Translations under genes and position numbers: made by a program
Assembly (NCBI GenBank): GCA_035222895.1
Contig: JAVYIG010007910.1
Location: forward strand, 31,499 to 95,498
Source of the DNA: Strongylocentrotus droebachiensis
Lineage: Eukaryota > Echinodermata > Echinoidea > Camarodonta > Strongylocentrotidae
Direction: 5' to 3'
Length of the DNA: 64,000 bases
Notes under the pieces: generated by a model
Database searches by the model: none
What the model saw: only the letters and a program-made list of their open reading frames with translations
What the model was told of the DNA's origin: nothing
In this document: one piece after another, positions 47,040 to 58,607 of the stretch
How the letters are laid out: each line of letters starts with the position of its first letter
Numbering within the stretch: position 1 is the first letter of the stretch

Positions 47040-47751
47040 TTAATCTCAACCATGAATGTTTGAATAGAGCTTTTTATTTTAGAAAGCCACAGCAATCATA
47101 GGCATGCATAAGCCGCTCAGCTAAGCTAGCTCAGGCTAGGCATGCAGCGCTTGTTTACTAGTATTTCGTAAGGATCTGAACATCTCGACCAACGGTAAAT
47201 ATCCCGAACCTAGATAACCCGACCAACTATCGTGGATAGCTCGACCCGATCGAGTTATCCATGGTAGGACGCCACCTCGCGAAAGTGGAGAGTGGAAACA
47301 AAATCATAAGATACCTCGCAGCTGCGCAGCCACGCCTATACGTGCCCCCATTAAAAATTGAAGGGAAAAAATAAGAAAAAAGAAGCAAGAGAGAGAGAGA
47401 GAGAGCGAAAATAGGAAGAGGGGAAGGGGAATGTGAAAATAAGATGGTATAAAACCTCTTCCTACACCCCTTTCATGGGCTTTGATATTTGGCATTTCAT
47501 CAGAGTAAACAGAACATTCCCCCCTCCCCTCCCTCTCCTCTCTGCCACTGCCAGTCAATACATTAAATTGACTATTTCACTTACCTTTTTAAAGAAATTA
47601 TTTTCAATATCTTATATTTTCTCATTTGTTAGGATGCATGGGGTCGGATTGGGCGTGGTCAGGGAGAGATTGCAATTTAGAATATCAACTTTCTTTTTCC
47701 ATGTTGGCCCTGCATGGATTCATTGACCCATTTATCAATATACACACTGCC

Positions 47752-47789
<38 letters not shown>

Positions 47790-47903
47790 TCTCTCTGATT
47801 CAGTTAATTTATATGTTAATTGTACATCTATGCATATTTTTTTTTCCTTTTTTTTCCCCCCTTCTCATTTCTCTATGTATCTCATTCTAATTTTTATCCC
47901 TCT

Positions 47904-47965
47904 GCGCCTCAGAATAGTTTACTAGATCGATGGCGCATAATAAATGCTGTATTATTATATTATTA
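47904..47965 (+). mobile_element. SINE tail fragment
   Basis: TGCGCCTCAGAATAG, CTAGATCGATGGCGC, then AATGCTGTATTATTATATTA. It matches the tail at 52341-52405 (GCGCCTCGGAATAG, CTAGATAGATGGC). Confidence 0.6.
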
Positions 47966-50475
47966 TTGTTCACCTGAAGTTGACATTTAACTATCATGCA
48001 TCCATCCATTCTTGATGATGGTTTCTATGCTATGACAGGTTTCTCATTTTGATGCGTGTACTATTATTTTTACTCTCATGTTTATGTCCCCTCCTAGGCT
48101 CACTATTCTGACACATTTTTTACTTTCCTCGTGTCGGTCTCAAATCAACCTCAATAATAAACAAATAAATTCCATAAAAGAAACTGTATTTTAACTTTTA
48201 AATTTTTATATGTATAATAGTCTCTTTGTAAAAGAGGCAAGTTCAAGATATTGAAGAAAAGTTTCATCAATACATAAATTCTAAAACATACCAAAGGTGA
48301 TATATCTGAAGAGGAAAATATTTCCTTTCTTCATATATTCATCAAAATCCTATATTCTTTGCAGGATTGCAAGATACTCAGATATATGTCAAATTTAGAA
48401 GTGTATGAAAAATGCATGTCAAATCATATTCTGGAAAACATGCAAGCTGAATGCTTGATATTCAAATATGAAATGATCAGATAACATGATAAAATGTAAA
48501 ACATTGTATGTATACAGTCAGTCATCCAGGAAAATATCAGTTCAAAGTTAAATAGAGAGATAATAAATACTATACAGTTAACTCTGCAAAAGACGAATAT
48601 GTTGGGACTGCAAGAATTAATTTGACTTAGGAAGTGTAAATAACATGTTTTGCATACTTTGGTCCAAAATAATAATTTGACGTATGGAAATTAAACTCAT
48701 GGGACAGTTAACTGTATTTCTATGAAACCCTTCTGCTTCTATTCAATTTATTACAATTTTGATAGTATGTAATATTTCTTTTCAAAAAAAGGCTTTCGTT
48801 TCTTTTCTGGAATTCAAAATGGGTTTCGTTAATTGTGAAGATAGATTGCGGACTAATGACTCTGTTGGTATGAGCAATAGGGAAAATAAACTACAAATGT
48901 AAACTCATCGCACAAAATATTTTACAAGAGATGTAACTTGGTGACACTGTAAATTTTTGAAAATGAAAATGATTTTCAGTTCCATTACAAATGACACATT
49001 CTCTATCTATGATTATTGAATGGACATAGCTTTCAAGAACGGTATATAAAGAGAAGGCAAAATATTTTTAACAAGTTGAATTGTTGTCATTATGCTTAAA
49101 AATTTCACATATATTTTACCCACATCCGCACAATAAAACAGTGAGAGTAGATTTTCTCTCAAGTATAAATTCCTTAAACATGGGATTTCTACATCACTGT
49201 GTCTCTAAAATTGCATTTCATGAATGAAAATACAAAACACTGCAAAAATTATACCAATTTAGCATTATGGGGGAAGATACCTATCTAAAAATTCCACTGG
49301 CATCATAAATACTATGATTAGCATTAAAAGGATTCATATATTAATCACAATTTCATCTGTAAGGCACAATATTTAACAAGCCAATGCATTTCCTTGTTGG
49401 TCTACTCATACTTCTGCCTTTCAATCATTTTCAAATGAAATTTGCATGAGAGGTCAGAATGTTTCGATTCAGCTGCAATTTCAATGCCTACAGTATAAAA
49501 TAATATGACAGAAAAGAAAATCAGAAAAGGGCTGGATTACAAGGTTTCTAAAACTAGGATTTATCCCTAATAAAAGAAGGGGCAAAGGGCTCAACTGCTC
49601 ATTGCTTGTTAGTTAGTATAGTTATACTGTATTAAGCAAATGTTTTTATATCAAGCTCAGTGCAATTTGTCAAGCATATAACTAATGCGAGTCTCTTAAG
49701 TGAATTCTGCTCTATACTTTAAATTTCAAATAAATATGATTACTTGTCATTTGAAAGGGCTTCAAGTATTCAATACAAAATCGTATCACACAAGGCGCCT
49801 TTCTAGTTAAAACACACATGCAGTCATTCGAAAGTAGATTTAGACAACACCCTTATAGACATCTGTGATACAATTAAACTGCCTATGAACTTACAGCTCA
49901 TAGTGATGGCAATAACAAGTACTGTCCACATCCAAACAAAATATTTTCATCTGAAGCTGTCATCAATTGTAAACAAACTCAGATATACCTATGAGTGGCT
50001 ATTGTGGTTGAACTTCAACAATATATATTTTACAATCTAGATCCCTTAAAATGACAAAGGAATAGATTACTTGCATAGTCCCTAGTTTTTCTCTTTGCTA
50101 TATACAGTAAAACATATTCTTGTATGGGATATACTGACGAGAACTAGGATACCGGTAGATAAATTCTTAAATGCTTAGGCTTTCAAATACATGCTAATAT
50201 ACAAATAAAATGGTATATTGATGTTATACTACAAGTTATTTACCACATAATGTAATTAGAAAGCAAAACCCTTTTACCCCCTTCCATAATTATAATCAAT
50301 GTTTTTAGCTTAAGATTCATTGGTTTATCTGTCTCAATTACACAGTGGAAACTATTCTTAAAATTGGAAATGAACTTTATATTGCAATTTCTTTAAAATC
50401 TTGTCCGAAACTCATACAACAGAGTCAAATTAGGACAACCATAACATAGTGTAATATTTAGAATTAAGCACTTGG

Positions 50476-50951
50476 ACCCCGTTCTCACTCACTTTGAGAG
50501 TGCTCCAAGTTAGACCGCTCCAGACCGCTCCAGAGGAACGGGTCTTGAGGAACGGTTTGCGAGCGTTCACACTCCGAGCAGTTTTTATGGCTCAAACCGC
50601 TCCACGAGTCAAAGTGGTCTTGTTGCTATGGCAGCTCAGGTAGGCGGGTCAATTTTTTCGCGCGCGGAATCCAAACCGTATGTACCGTACTACATGTTTC
50701 GCACGCAACGTCACTAGCTCACTTCCGCTCAAAGTACGCTTTCCGTTCACATTGCACGTTAGAGCGCTCTGGAGCGCTCTTAATAAGACCCGCCCCTCAA
50801 GACCACCTCGGAAGGTGGACTTCTGGAGCGGTCCAGAAGTCCGCTTCCTGGACCACTTTGAGCGTTCTCACTCACCTAAGAACCGCTCCTGAGGAGCGGG
50901 TCTTAGTTAGAGCGCTCCAGAGCGCTCCAACGAAGTGAGTGAGAACGGGGT
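50476..50951. mobile_element. GC-rich inverted-repeat element, 476 bp
   Basis: The ends ACCCCGTTCTCACTCACTT and AAGTGAGTGAGAACGGGGT are perfect 19-bp inverse partners. The interior repeats CCGCTCCAGA / GAGCGCTC motifs. It stands out by high GC from its AT-rich surroundings. No clear target duplication and no transposase. Confidence 0.82.
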
Positions 50952-51692
50952 AAAACAGGGATTGTTTATAAAATGTAAATTTATACATCTATAATAATTC
51001 ACATAAGTAACATTTATGTGATATGTACTTTCTGAAACATGATGAAAATAAAAGAAACTTACAAAGGGAAGGTTAAAAAGAATATTTTCCATGCAGTATT
51101 GTTACTTGCAAAGTTCCACAAAACATGACACATACATACAGATAAACAACAATCATTCAGATATATTGCAAATATCATGCAAAATATTTATTCCATGGAA
51201 ATTCCAACTCAATATGAGGAGCCTTTCTCATACTGTACACATAGGGTCTTGTAATGCACACGATTAGAAAGCACATAATTTCAAACTTTAACAAAAATTA
51301 TGAAGCAGTTCTACTCACATAAGTAGGTCATGTATGGGACCAGATCTTTAAACATAAGTTATCACAAAAAGGAAGTTTTTCTCTCTCATTAATATGACAG
51401 AACTATGTATAATTACAGGTCCATTTATTATTAATAATGTTTTTGGAATATGGAACATATCTTCTCTCAATACTTTTTAAGGATACCCTAAGACCAATCT
51501 ATTGTACCGGTAATTATTATCCACTTTACAAATTTATTCTGTTCAGATGTTTGTTGCTTACAATTTTCAGTCAAATTTTTGTCAAATGTAACACCCTTAA
51601 AGGGCTCCTATTTATAGGACGAGTGATTGATACTTTGTTTGTTAACGTTTGCTTTTCCCTGGTCAACAAATAACAGATTACAACAGAATCAT

Positions 51693-52405
51693 CGTAGTCG
51701 AGTGGTTAAGCACTTGACTTGAAATTCAAAGGTCGTGGTTTTGATCCCCGATACAGCACTAATGTCCTTTGGCAAGGCATTAATCTTCATTTGCCACACT
51801 CGACCCAGGTGAGGTAAATGGGTACCTGGCAGGAATTAATTCCTAGAAACGCCTAAAATAAAAACTTGTTATATTGCCCTTTAGGCGCCAAAACATGGGT
51901 CGGTCGGTTGGATTTTTTTAATTTTTTTAAAACTTTTTTTTGTTGCCCTCTTTGCGCTGATATTTTAAATTTGAATGTTGTTTTTTTTCGTTTTTTTTCC
52001 CCGCCTTCTTTTGGCTGATATTTCTCAGTTTTTAATGCTTTAATACATGTGTTTCAGCGTCATCATTCCATTCATATCTTTTTTAGGAATTTGAAACTAG
52101 GGCAGAAGTGAGAATTTGGGAATAATTTGATATTCTGCATTTTGATTCCATTTAAACAAACAAAATACATATTTTGTTTATTCATTAATAACAAATAATT
52201 TTTAAAAAATTGGTTCAAATTTTTTTTAAATTAAAATGCAGACCGTAGATTTTCAAATTTTTGGGTCGGTCGCAACGGGCAATACAGCACGTTTTTATTT
52301 TACGCCTAATGGCAGCTAGGCTAAAGCCGGGGTAATAATTAATGCGCCTCGGAATAGAATTTCTAGATAGATGGCTCTATAGAAATGCCTATAATTATTA
52401 TATTA
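51693..52405 (+). mobile_element. tRNA-derived SINE interrupted by another element
   Basis: The head reads GTCGAGTGGTTAAGCACTTG (A box) and GGTTTTGATCC (B box), then CTAATGTCCTTTGGCAAGGC and CACTCGACCCAGGTGAGG. The body resumes after the insertion at 52302 with the tail GCGCCTCGGAATAG and a TTATTATATTATT end. Confidence 0.75.
51857..52301. mobile_element. Inverted-repeat element nested in the SINE, 8-bp target duplication
   Basis: The ends AATAAAAACTTGTTATATTG and the inverse of CAATACAGCACGTTTTTATT match. ACGCCTAA is repeated on both sides (51849-51856 and 52302-52309). An 8-bp duplication suits hAT-type non-autonomous elements. It also carries GGGTCGGTCG near both ends. Confidence 0.75.
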
Positions 52406-52634
52406 TTTTCTTATCCCAATATATCCAAAGCTTTATGTACTATATGATTTCTAGCAGGTACCAAGTATTTTTATCAAAACTAACACTCAATGCACAGCCC
52501 TTATTCATATTAAAATCATATCAATTAACAAACATGGTCTGATGATCATGAAACTGAATTGGTATGGCATATATATATATATATATACAGCAATACAAAT
52601 ACCAACTCTGCTACTACATTAGAGTTATAGGGCA

Positions 52635-52782
52635 TCGCATTTAAAACAGGGTATCGTTTCACAAAACCGCCATAAGTATAAGTTCACAGACATCCTATTG
52701 AAACGCAAGGTTATTTTAATATACACGTTTCAATGGGTGCCGGCGAACTTGTACTAATGACAGTTTTGTAAAACAGTACCCA
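52635..52782. mobile_element. Short MITE related to 45105-45257
   Basis: It begins GGTATCGTTTCACAAAACCG followed by CATAAGTATAAGTTCAC, and ends with the inverse pattern GACAGTTTTGTAAAACAGTACC. The central CACGTTTCAATGGGTG is shared with the relative. Confidence 0.7.
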
Positions 52783-53249
52783 CTTCTATAAGAAAGCTAT
52801 TTAGTAGTTTTGAAGATCCCTGCAAGAAATGGCAGCTCTCTCTACATTTTTATGAAAACTTTGGCCATGTCAGCCATGCTTTTTCCCATCATGCTTTTCC
52901 CCACCTTGTTTTTTCTCTTGACTCCTTAAAGAGCCCTTCCCTAAAACAAACACCATTCAAGACATGCACCTTTTTAATGCAAGGCAATATTGAAGAGGCT
53001 TTGGTCACTGTCAAATAGGCATCAACTCTGATTACAAGTTGTATGAGATTATGATAATTTCTTATCTTTTTATAAACCACAGAATCATACACCCATTACT
53101 TTCTAATAGCAACACAGTCAACTTCATAAGTTCCAAGTGCCTGCACAAACAACTCAGTTGAACAAGAATGTAATATGCCTCCCAAATGTCAGACGTGACT
53201 TCTGAGAGGAACAATAAAGCTATCCTTGATTCACGATGATCTTGATTTG

Positions 53250-53900
53250 ACTGACGGGTAAGTCCATTCTCACAAGGCTTTCATATTCTTCATGGTTTCA
53301 TGAGAATTGTTATTGAAGGTTTTACATCTACCATCGATGGTAGCTATGAAATGATCTCCACTGCTCTGTCAACAACTCTGTTCACACATGGATACAGCAC
53401 CATTCGTGGAGTAGATAAAGATTAGTATTCGATCACAGACAACCAAGATATGACCAATGCCTTTGCTGCTCTACCAAGCATTTCTATTCACATATGGCTA
53501 TAGCAGCGTTCCCGATTTGCTATGATTCTAACATCATTTTAATAGGCAGGTAAGATATAATCCCTGCTTTCACAGCTTTGCAAAGTGTCATTGTTCACAG
53601 GAGGCTATAACATCATTCATGGTTTGAATCAAGTTGCTAAATTCTGAGCATTCAAGGCAACGATCTATGATCTTGGTCTTTGCGTTTGCTGCTCTTCCAT
53701 GCGTAATTTTTCACATATATGCATGATTTACGGTTCATCGCAGTTGCAGAGGTTCTACCATCAAATGCAGCAAAGATTTGATCTTGATCGTCACTTCTCT
53801 GCCAGGAAACACTGTTCACTCGTGGCTATAGCAGTGTTCATGATTCCATTAGAGATGTTAAAGTGCTATTGTCAAAGGCAGCCAAGAGGTGATCTCTGTC
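53250..53900. repeat. Degenerate ~130-bp tandem repeats at the 3' end of DCAF11-B
   Basis: Motifs recur in order: GATCT..., TGCTCT(G/A)CCAA, TTCACNNNTGGCTATAGCA, GTTCATGATT. Examples are at about 53329-53420, 53430-53520, 53575-53650, 53680-53790 and 53800-53900. The rightmost unit overlaps the last codons of DCAF11-B. Units are strongly diverged. Confidence 0.6.
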
Positions 53901-54078
53901 TTCGTTGCTCTGCCAATCGTCTGCTGCGCCGTTGTCTAGGACGTCTCAAGGGTTCAAAGATATCATCTTCTTCATCGTCCTCACTGCTAGATTCTGGGAA
54001 ATAGTCCTCATCAGAAGAATCATCATCTTCATAGGTCCGTGCTCTCTTGTAGTAATGGATCATGTGACTGCCATCCCA
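53872..54078 (-). CDS. DCAF11: DCAF11-B last exon with Arg-rich C-terminal tail
   Basis: It begins WDGSHMIHYYKRAR, then an acidic Ser-rich part (DDDSSDEDYFPESSSEDDEE) and a basic tail RRPRQRRSRRLAEQRRQRS ending GCL with TGA at 53874-53872. At 68 codons it is 19 longer than the copy A counterpart, which ends soon after its own LRRSQSR. The basic block could act as a nuclear localisation signal (inference). Confidence 0.92.
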   Translation of the reverse strand, partial: WDGSHMIHYYKRARTYEDDDSSDEDYFPESSSEDDEEDDIFEPLRRPRQRRSRRLAEQRRQRSPLGCL

Positions 54079-57000
54079 CTGTCAAAAAAGAATTGTTTTT
54101 CTGATAAGCATTCAATGTCTGAACAAATTTATTTATACATTTAATTCAGTCATCAAATACCTAAAGGTGGAAACATTCTCTGAGGTACATTTCTAATATG
54201 CCATATAGCATGATTATTCACCTATTTGTGCTCCATGAATCTGTATAAAAAGTTTTTTTCAAATTCTTTTAAGCACATAATCCAAGTTACAGTTACACAG
54301 AGTGAAAAGGTAGTTGTTAGAATATAATTTAATGTGTTCATTCTCAATCATGAATTCCTCATAGGGAAAAGGGAAGAAAATACTTCATACCTTGTAACCT
54401 TCTATATTTTACAGTCAGGAAATAAAGATATTTAAAAGTTTTTTAGCCATATCAGCCACTCTTTATTAAACGACGTATATGAATTATGTCCGTATACTCA
54501 CCCCTGAACTAACAATCTTGTTTTCAAAGGGATGCCACGAGACATCTCTGACACACTGGCTATGACCTGGTAGCTTACTGACCACCTTGCCTGTTAAAAT
54601 ATCATAGACTAGGGGAGAGAGAGAGAGAGAGAAGAGAGAGAGAGAAGAGAGAGAGAAAGAGATTAGAGCTTGATATACCATAAATTTTGGGCAGAAAGGA
54701 TAATCAATATATAGCATCTTAATGGACTTCAAATATACTGATGGAGAAAAAGATAAATGTTGACAATGTAAGAATTTGTCAAGACATTGCAGACTGGGGA
54801 GGGGGGAGGGGGGTAAAGTAGATGAGATATAATTACACAGCATGATCACAATCCAGATGAGAATGTACAATATATGTCATCATGGTCATAATGGACTTAT
54901 AATAAACTGAGGAAAAGAAATAAATAAATATGTAAGAGGGCATCACAGACTCTAGGAGGCAGAGAGGTCAATGTAAAAGCCTGTCTGAACACTTCACATA
55001 AATAAGTATCAAAATCATATGTGTGATTGCAACATAAAAGTCTCGGATAACTGAAATTGCATGAAACAACGAATGGATTGCAGCTTTTTATACTACTGGT
55101 AAGTATATCTTTAAAAACATTCTCAGATTGTAACAAGAAAAGGCAAAGAAACCACTTACTGACAACGGCTCCAGTAGCACAAGCTGTATACACATATCTC
55201 TGTATGAAAGAAAGAAAGAAAATTACAAAAGTTAAGGTCTACTTCAAAAAGATACCTTCCAAAATGATTCCTGCGATTGAATTATGACTGTTTATATGAA
55301 GAAGAATAAAAATAATCCAAGCAAAATGATCTTTTGTTACAAAACAGTTTTTTAATAATTTTCACGTAAGTATAGCCTTCCCACTCCAAAAACAAAAAGG
55401 AACTAGATGGAACTTCGACTGCGCGCAGTCGAAAATGATGCCTCCGTCATAGAGCAAGTTTACAAACCAAAACAGAAGAAATTTTTCAAATTCAAGTTTC
55501 ATTGTAATCCATTAACAGGTTCTCAGAATATCGTGATTAAAAGCAATTTCTCATATACATATATGACCCTTTGATCTTTGACCTCATGACCCTAAAATCT
55601 ACTCAGTTCATTGGCTCTGCAAGATGTCCTGAGTTAAATAGTAATCCAGCTGTCAGTTCTAATGAGAATGCGTTCACAAGCTATTTTTGCATACATAATG
55701 AGCCCATGACATTTGACCTTTGACCTCATGACCCAAGAATCTACTCCGTTCATTGGCTCTGCAAGATACATACATGATCTAAGTTTGGCAGGAATCCATC
55801 AATCTGTTCTTGAGATAAAGCGATCACAAGCTTTTTTTTGCATACATAATGAGCCCTGTGACCTTTGAACTTTGACCTCGTGACCCCAAAATCTAATCAG
55901 TTCTTCGGCTCTGCAAGTAACATACATGACCTAAGTTTGGCAGGAATCCATCAATCGGTTCTTGAGATAACGCGATCACGAGCTGTTTTTGCATACATAA
56001 TGAGCCCTGTGACCTTTGACCTTTGACCTCGTGACCCCAAAATCTAATCAGTTCATCGACTCTGCAAGATACATACATGACCAAAGTTTGGCAGGAATCC
56101 ATTAATCGGTTCTTGAGATAACGCGATCACGAGCTGTTTTTGCATACATAATGAGCCCTGTGACCTTTGACCTTTGACCTCGTGACCCCAAAATCTAATC
56201 AGTTTATCGGCTCTGCAAGATACATACATGACCAAAGTTTGGCAGGAATCCATCAATCGGTTCTTCAGATAACGCGATCACGAGAACGGGACGTACGGAC
56301 GTACGGACGGACGTACGGACGGACGGACGGACAACCCGAAAACATAATGCCTCCGGCTACTTCGTAACGGAGGCATAAAAAGTCTGAAATATGTTATAAT
56401 ATTTGGTTGATAGTCAAGTCAAGTTTAAATCTTGAAACTGCAATCTAATTAAAGATTAAAACAGGCTAAAAGGCCATGATGGACATTCTCAAATCCTACA
56501 ATATACATGTAATAGATGAAAGAAAAGACATATTTCTTCCAATTCAACGATCCCTATGTAGAAACCCTAGAATGTGTATACAACGTACCTGTCCAGTGGT
56601 GAATTGAGGAGAGAACCGGCATCTCAGCAACGTATGAAGAACTCCATGACCTCTATAGGTCATCAGAGATGTGTCACCTTTCACCCCCCTCTTCCTCTTG
56701 GCTGTAATATAAGATGAGGAATTTGTATTCAGGACACCATCAATAAAAATAGTTATATTGCATGTGATACTTTATGTTTGAAATAGAAACTATAATCATC
56801 GTTTCAAATTCTTTCTTGTACATTTTGGCCTATTTTCAAATAATCAGCTCAGCAGTTGCTATCCTCTATCAGACAGTGTCCCCCTCCCTTCCTTGGTATT
56901 TCTATTAGATGCTTTCCATTTTTAAATCAATGTTTATTTATATTTATCAAATATATCTTCTATGCATCAAATTTCCTCAACATTATTGAAAGATTAAGCT

Positions 57001-58576
57001 ACATTAAGCTGGAGATCCCCCATAGTAAGTCACATTCCAATCTGAATATTATGAAAGGAAATGATATTACTTTACACAAAAATGAATGGTGGTATTTCTA
57101 AATAGTAAAATATTATTTAATAAAAGTCTTGTGTCTAATCTGGAGTAAAACTTACATTTCTTTGGTACCTGCTGCCACCTATAGTCCCAATGCTGTTGAG
57201 CAACGGCCCGTCGGCTTGCCTCCACTACGTTGGTGGTTGAGAAACACCTAATGTCCCATAGCTTAATGGATTGATCTTTAGAGTTGGTTATCAGGTGTCG
57301 ACCATCACCCTAATAATTGCAAGAAAGATAATAGTTATGATAATAATAATAATAACAATAAAAATAATAATAATAATAATAACCAGTATAATTATGTCTT
57401 TAAGCACTCTCTGGTATAATTAGCTTGTACTGCAGTTGCATATATTGCATTAGTGTTCATTCATATTCAGCACATCTGGAGCTCTTGCAGCACAGTAGAA
57501 TATATTGGAATAAATAAACAATTAATATTGCAATTATCATAATCAAAAAGAATTTAATGCTTCTTTATTTTGGAAAAATTACTCAAATAGTTATTTTAGG
57601 TGAGTGACCATTTTAAAAAGAAATACATCTAGGTAGTCTACTCAGTAGCTATAAAGAATAAGAGCATAATGCAAAGTAAATTTCCTGTATTTGTTTCTAC
57701 TATTGCTCTGTGGGGATATAAAGTTACCTTTGAATCAATGTATGTAATACCATCCATATGACCAGCTAGAACTCCTACAGGTTTGGTGTTTGAATCACTC
57801 AACGTACGTCTATCCCACACTTTGCATAGTCCATCATCACCACCTGAGAATAAGATCTGTGAACTACCGTCTGCAAAACATACCGCATTCACGTCATCTT
57901 CATGGGACTCTATCTGCAAGCAATACAATTAAATTGGAATAATAGTAATAATGAATCTGAATTTCGCTTAATACAGAGTACCATCTCTAGGCACTTTACA
58001 GATTATTATTACCCAGGTCATCAAATTAATTTGCGCACAATGTGCGCAGGGTATCCACTTCCACAGGAGTATTCCTACCATATGGTCACCAGGAGGTCCT
58101 TTAGCAATTAGCCAATTACTATCACAAAGTTATTTGTCATACTACCAGGTCCCATTTACTCTCCTGGTCAAGGAGTGGCAAATGTGGATTGATGCCTTGC
58201 CAAAGGACATTAGTACCATGTCTGGTTCGAAACCCGTTTGACTACGACATATCTGGAGTGTTTCTAAGATATAAGTATACATTAGAAACCAACATGACTT
58301 TGGATGGAAGCTGGAAGCTATATAAGTTCAAAGACAATGTTATGTGAGAAGAAAGGACACTAGAAGTTAGGACACTAATATTACTCCAGCTACAGCCTAT
58401 TACTAAGGCAAGCTACAATAGCCAATCACTATACGATACGATCTACCTCAGCCAATCAGAGTTTGTCATTTCAACATACTTTGTTCTATCATATCCTTTT
58501 CATATCATTTGTCTTCTTGTTTATTCTTGCCTTTTATTCTGAGTGCAAGTTGAAGCTTTAATAAAGGGTACGAGCT

Positions 58577-58607
<31 letters not shown>

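Larger units (their letters stand above)
47054..53871. other. Intergenic region between DCAF11-A promoter and DCAF11-B 3' end
   Basis: No supported gene. The left part (47054-47330) must hold the DCAF11-A promoter and 5' untranslated region: it is less AT-rich and repeats CTCGACC/ATCCCGA-type motifs, but no defined core element is seen. Then come an AG tract (47388-47407), a CT tract (about 47757-47787), a SINE tail (47904-47965), a GC-rich inverted-repeat element (50476-50951), a SINE split by another element (51693-52400), an AT tract (52569-52588), a short MITE (52635-52782) and degenerate repeats (53250-53900). The 48000-50450 stretch is AT-rich, with nothing recognised. Confidence 0.6.

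Noticed and set aside
51693..51750. A stand-alone tRNA gene (A-box and B-box present)
   Set aside because: The cloverleaf stems do not pair convincingly and the sequence continues into a SINE body. The same applies to the - strand heads near 7012, 7940 and 33826.
54484..54870. 128-codon - strand frame as a separate small protein
   Set aside because: It is DCAF11-B exon 14 read through its intron; the splice sites and the copy A comparison define the exon as 54608-54502.
55562..56285. Direct repeats as a possible CRISPR array
   Set aside because: Units are 151 bp and contiguous with no unique spacers, the host is an animal genome, and the block lies inside an inverted-repeat element.
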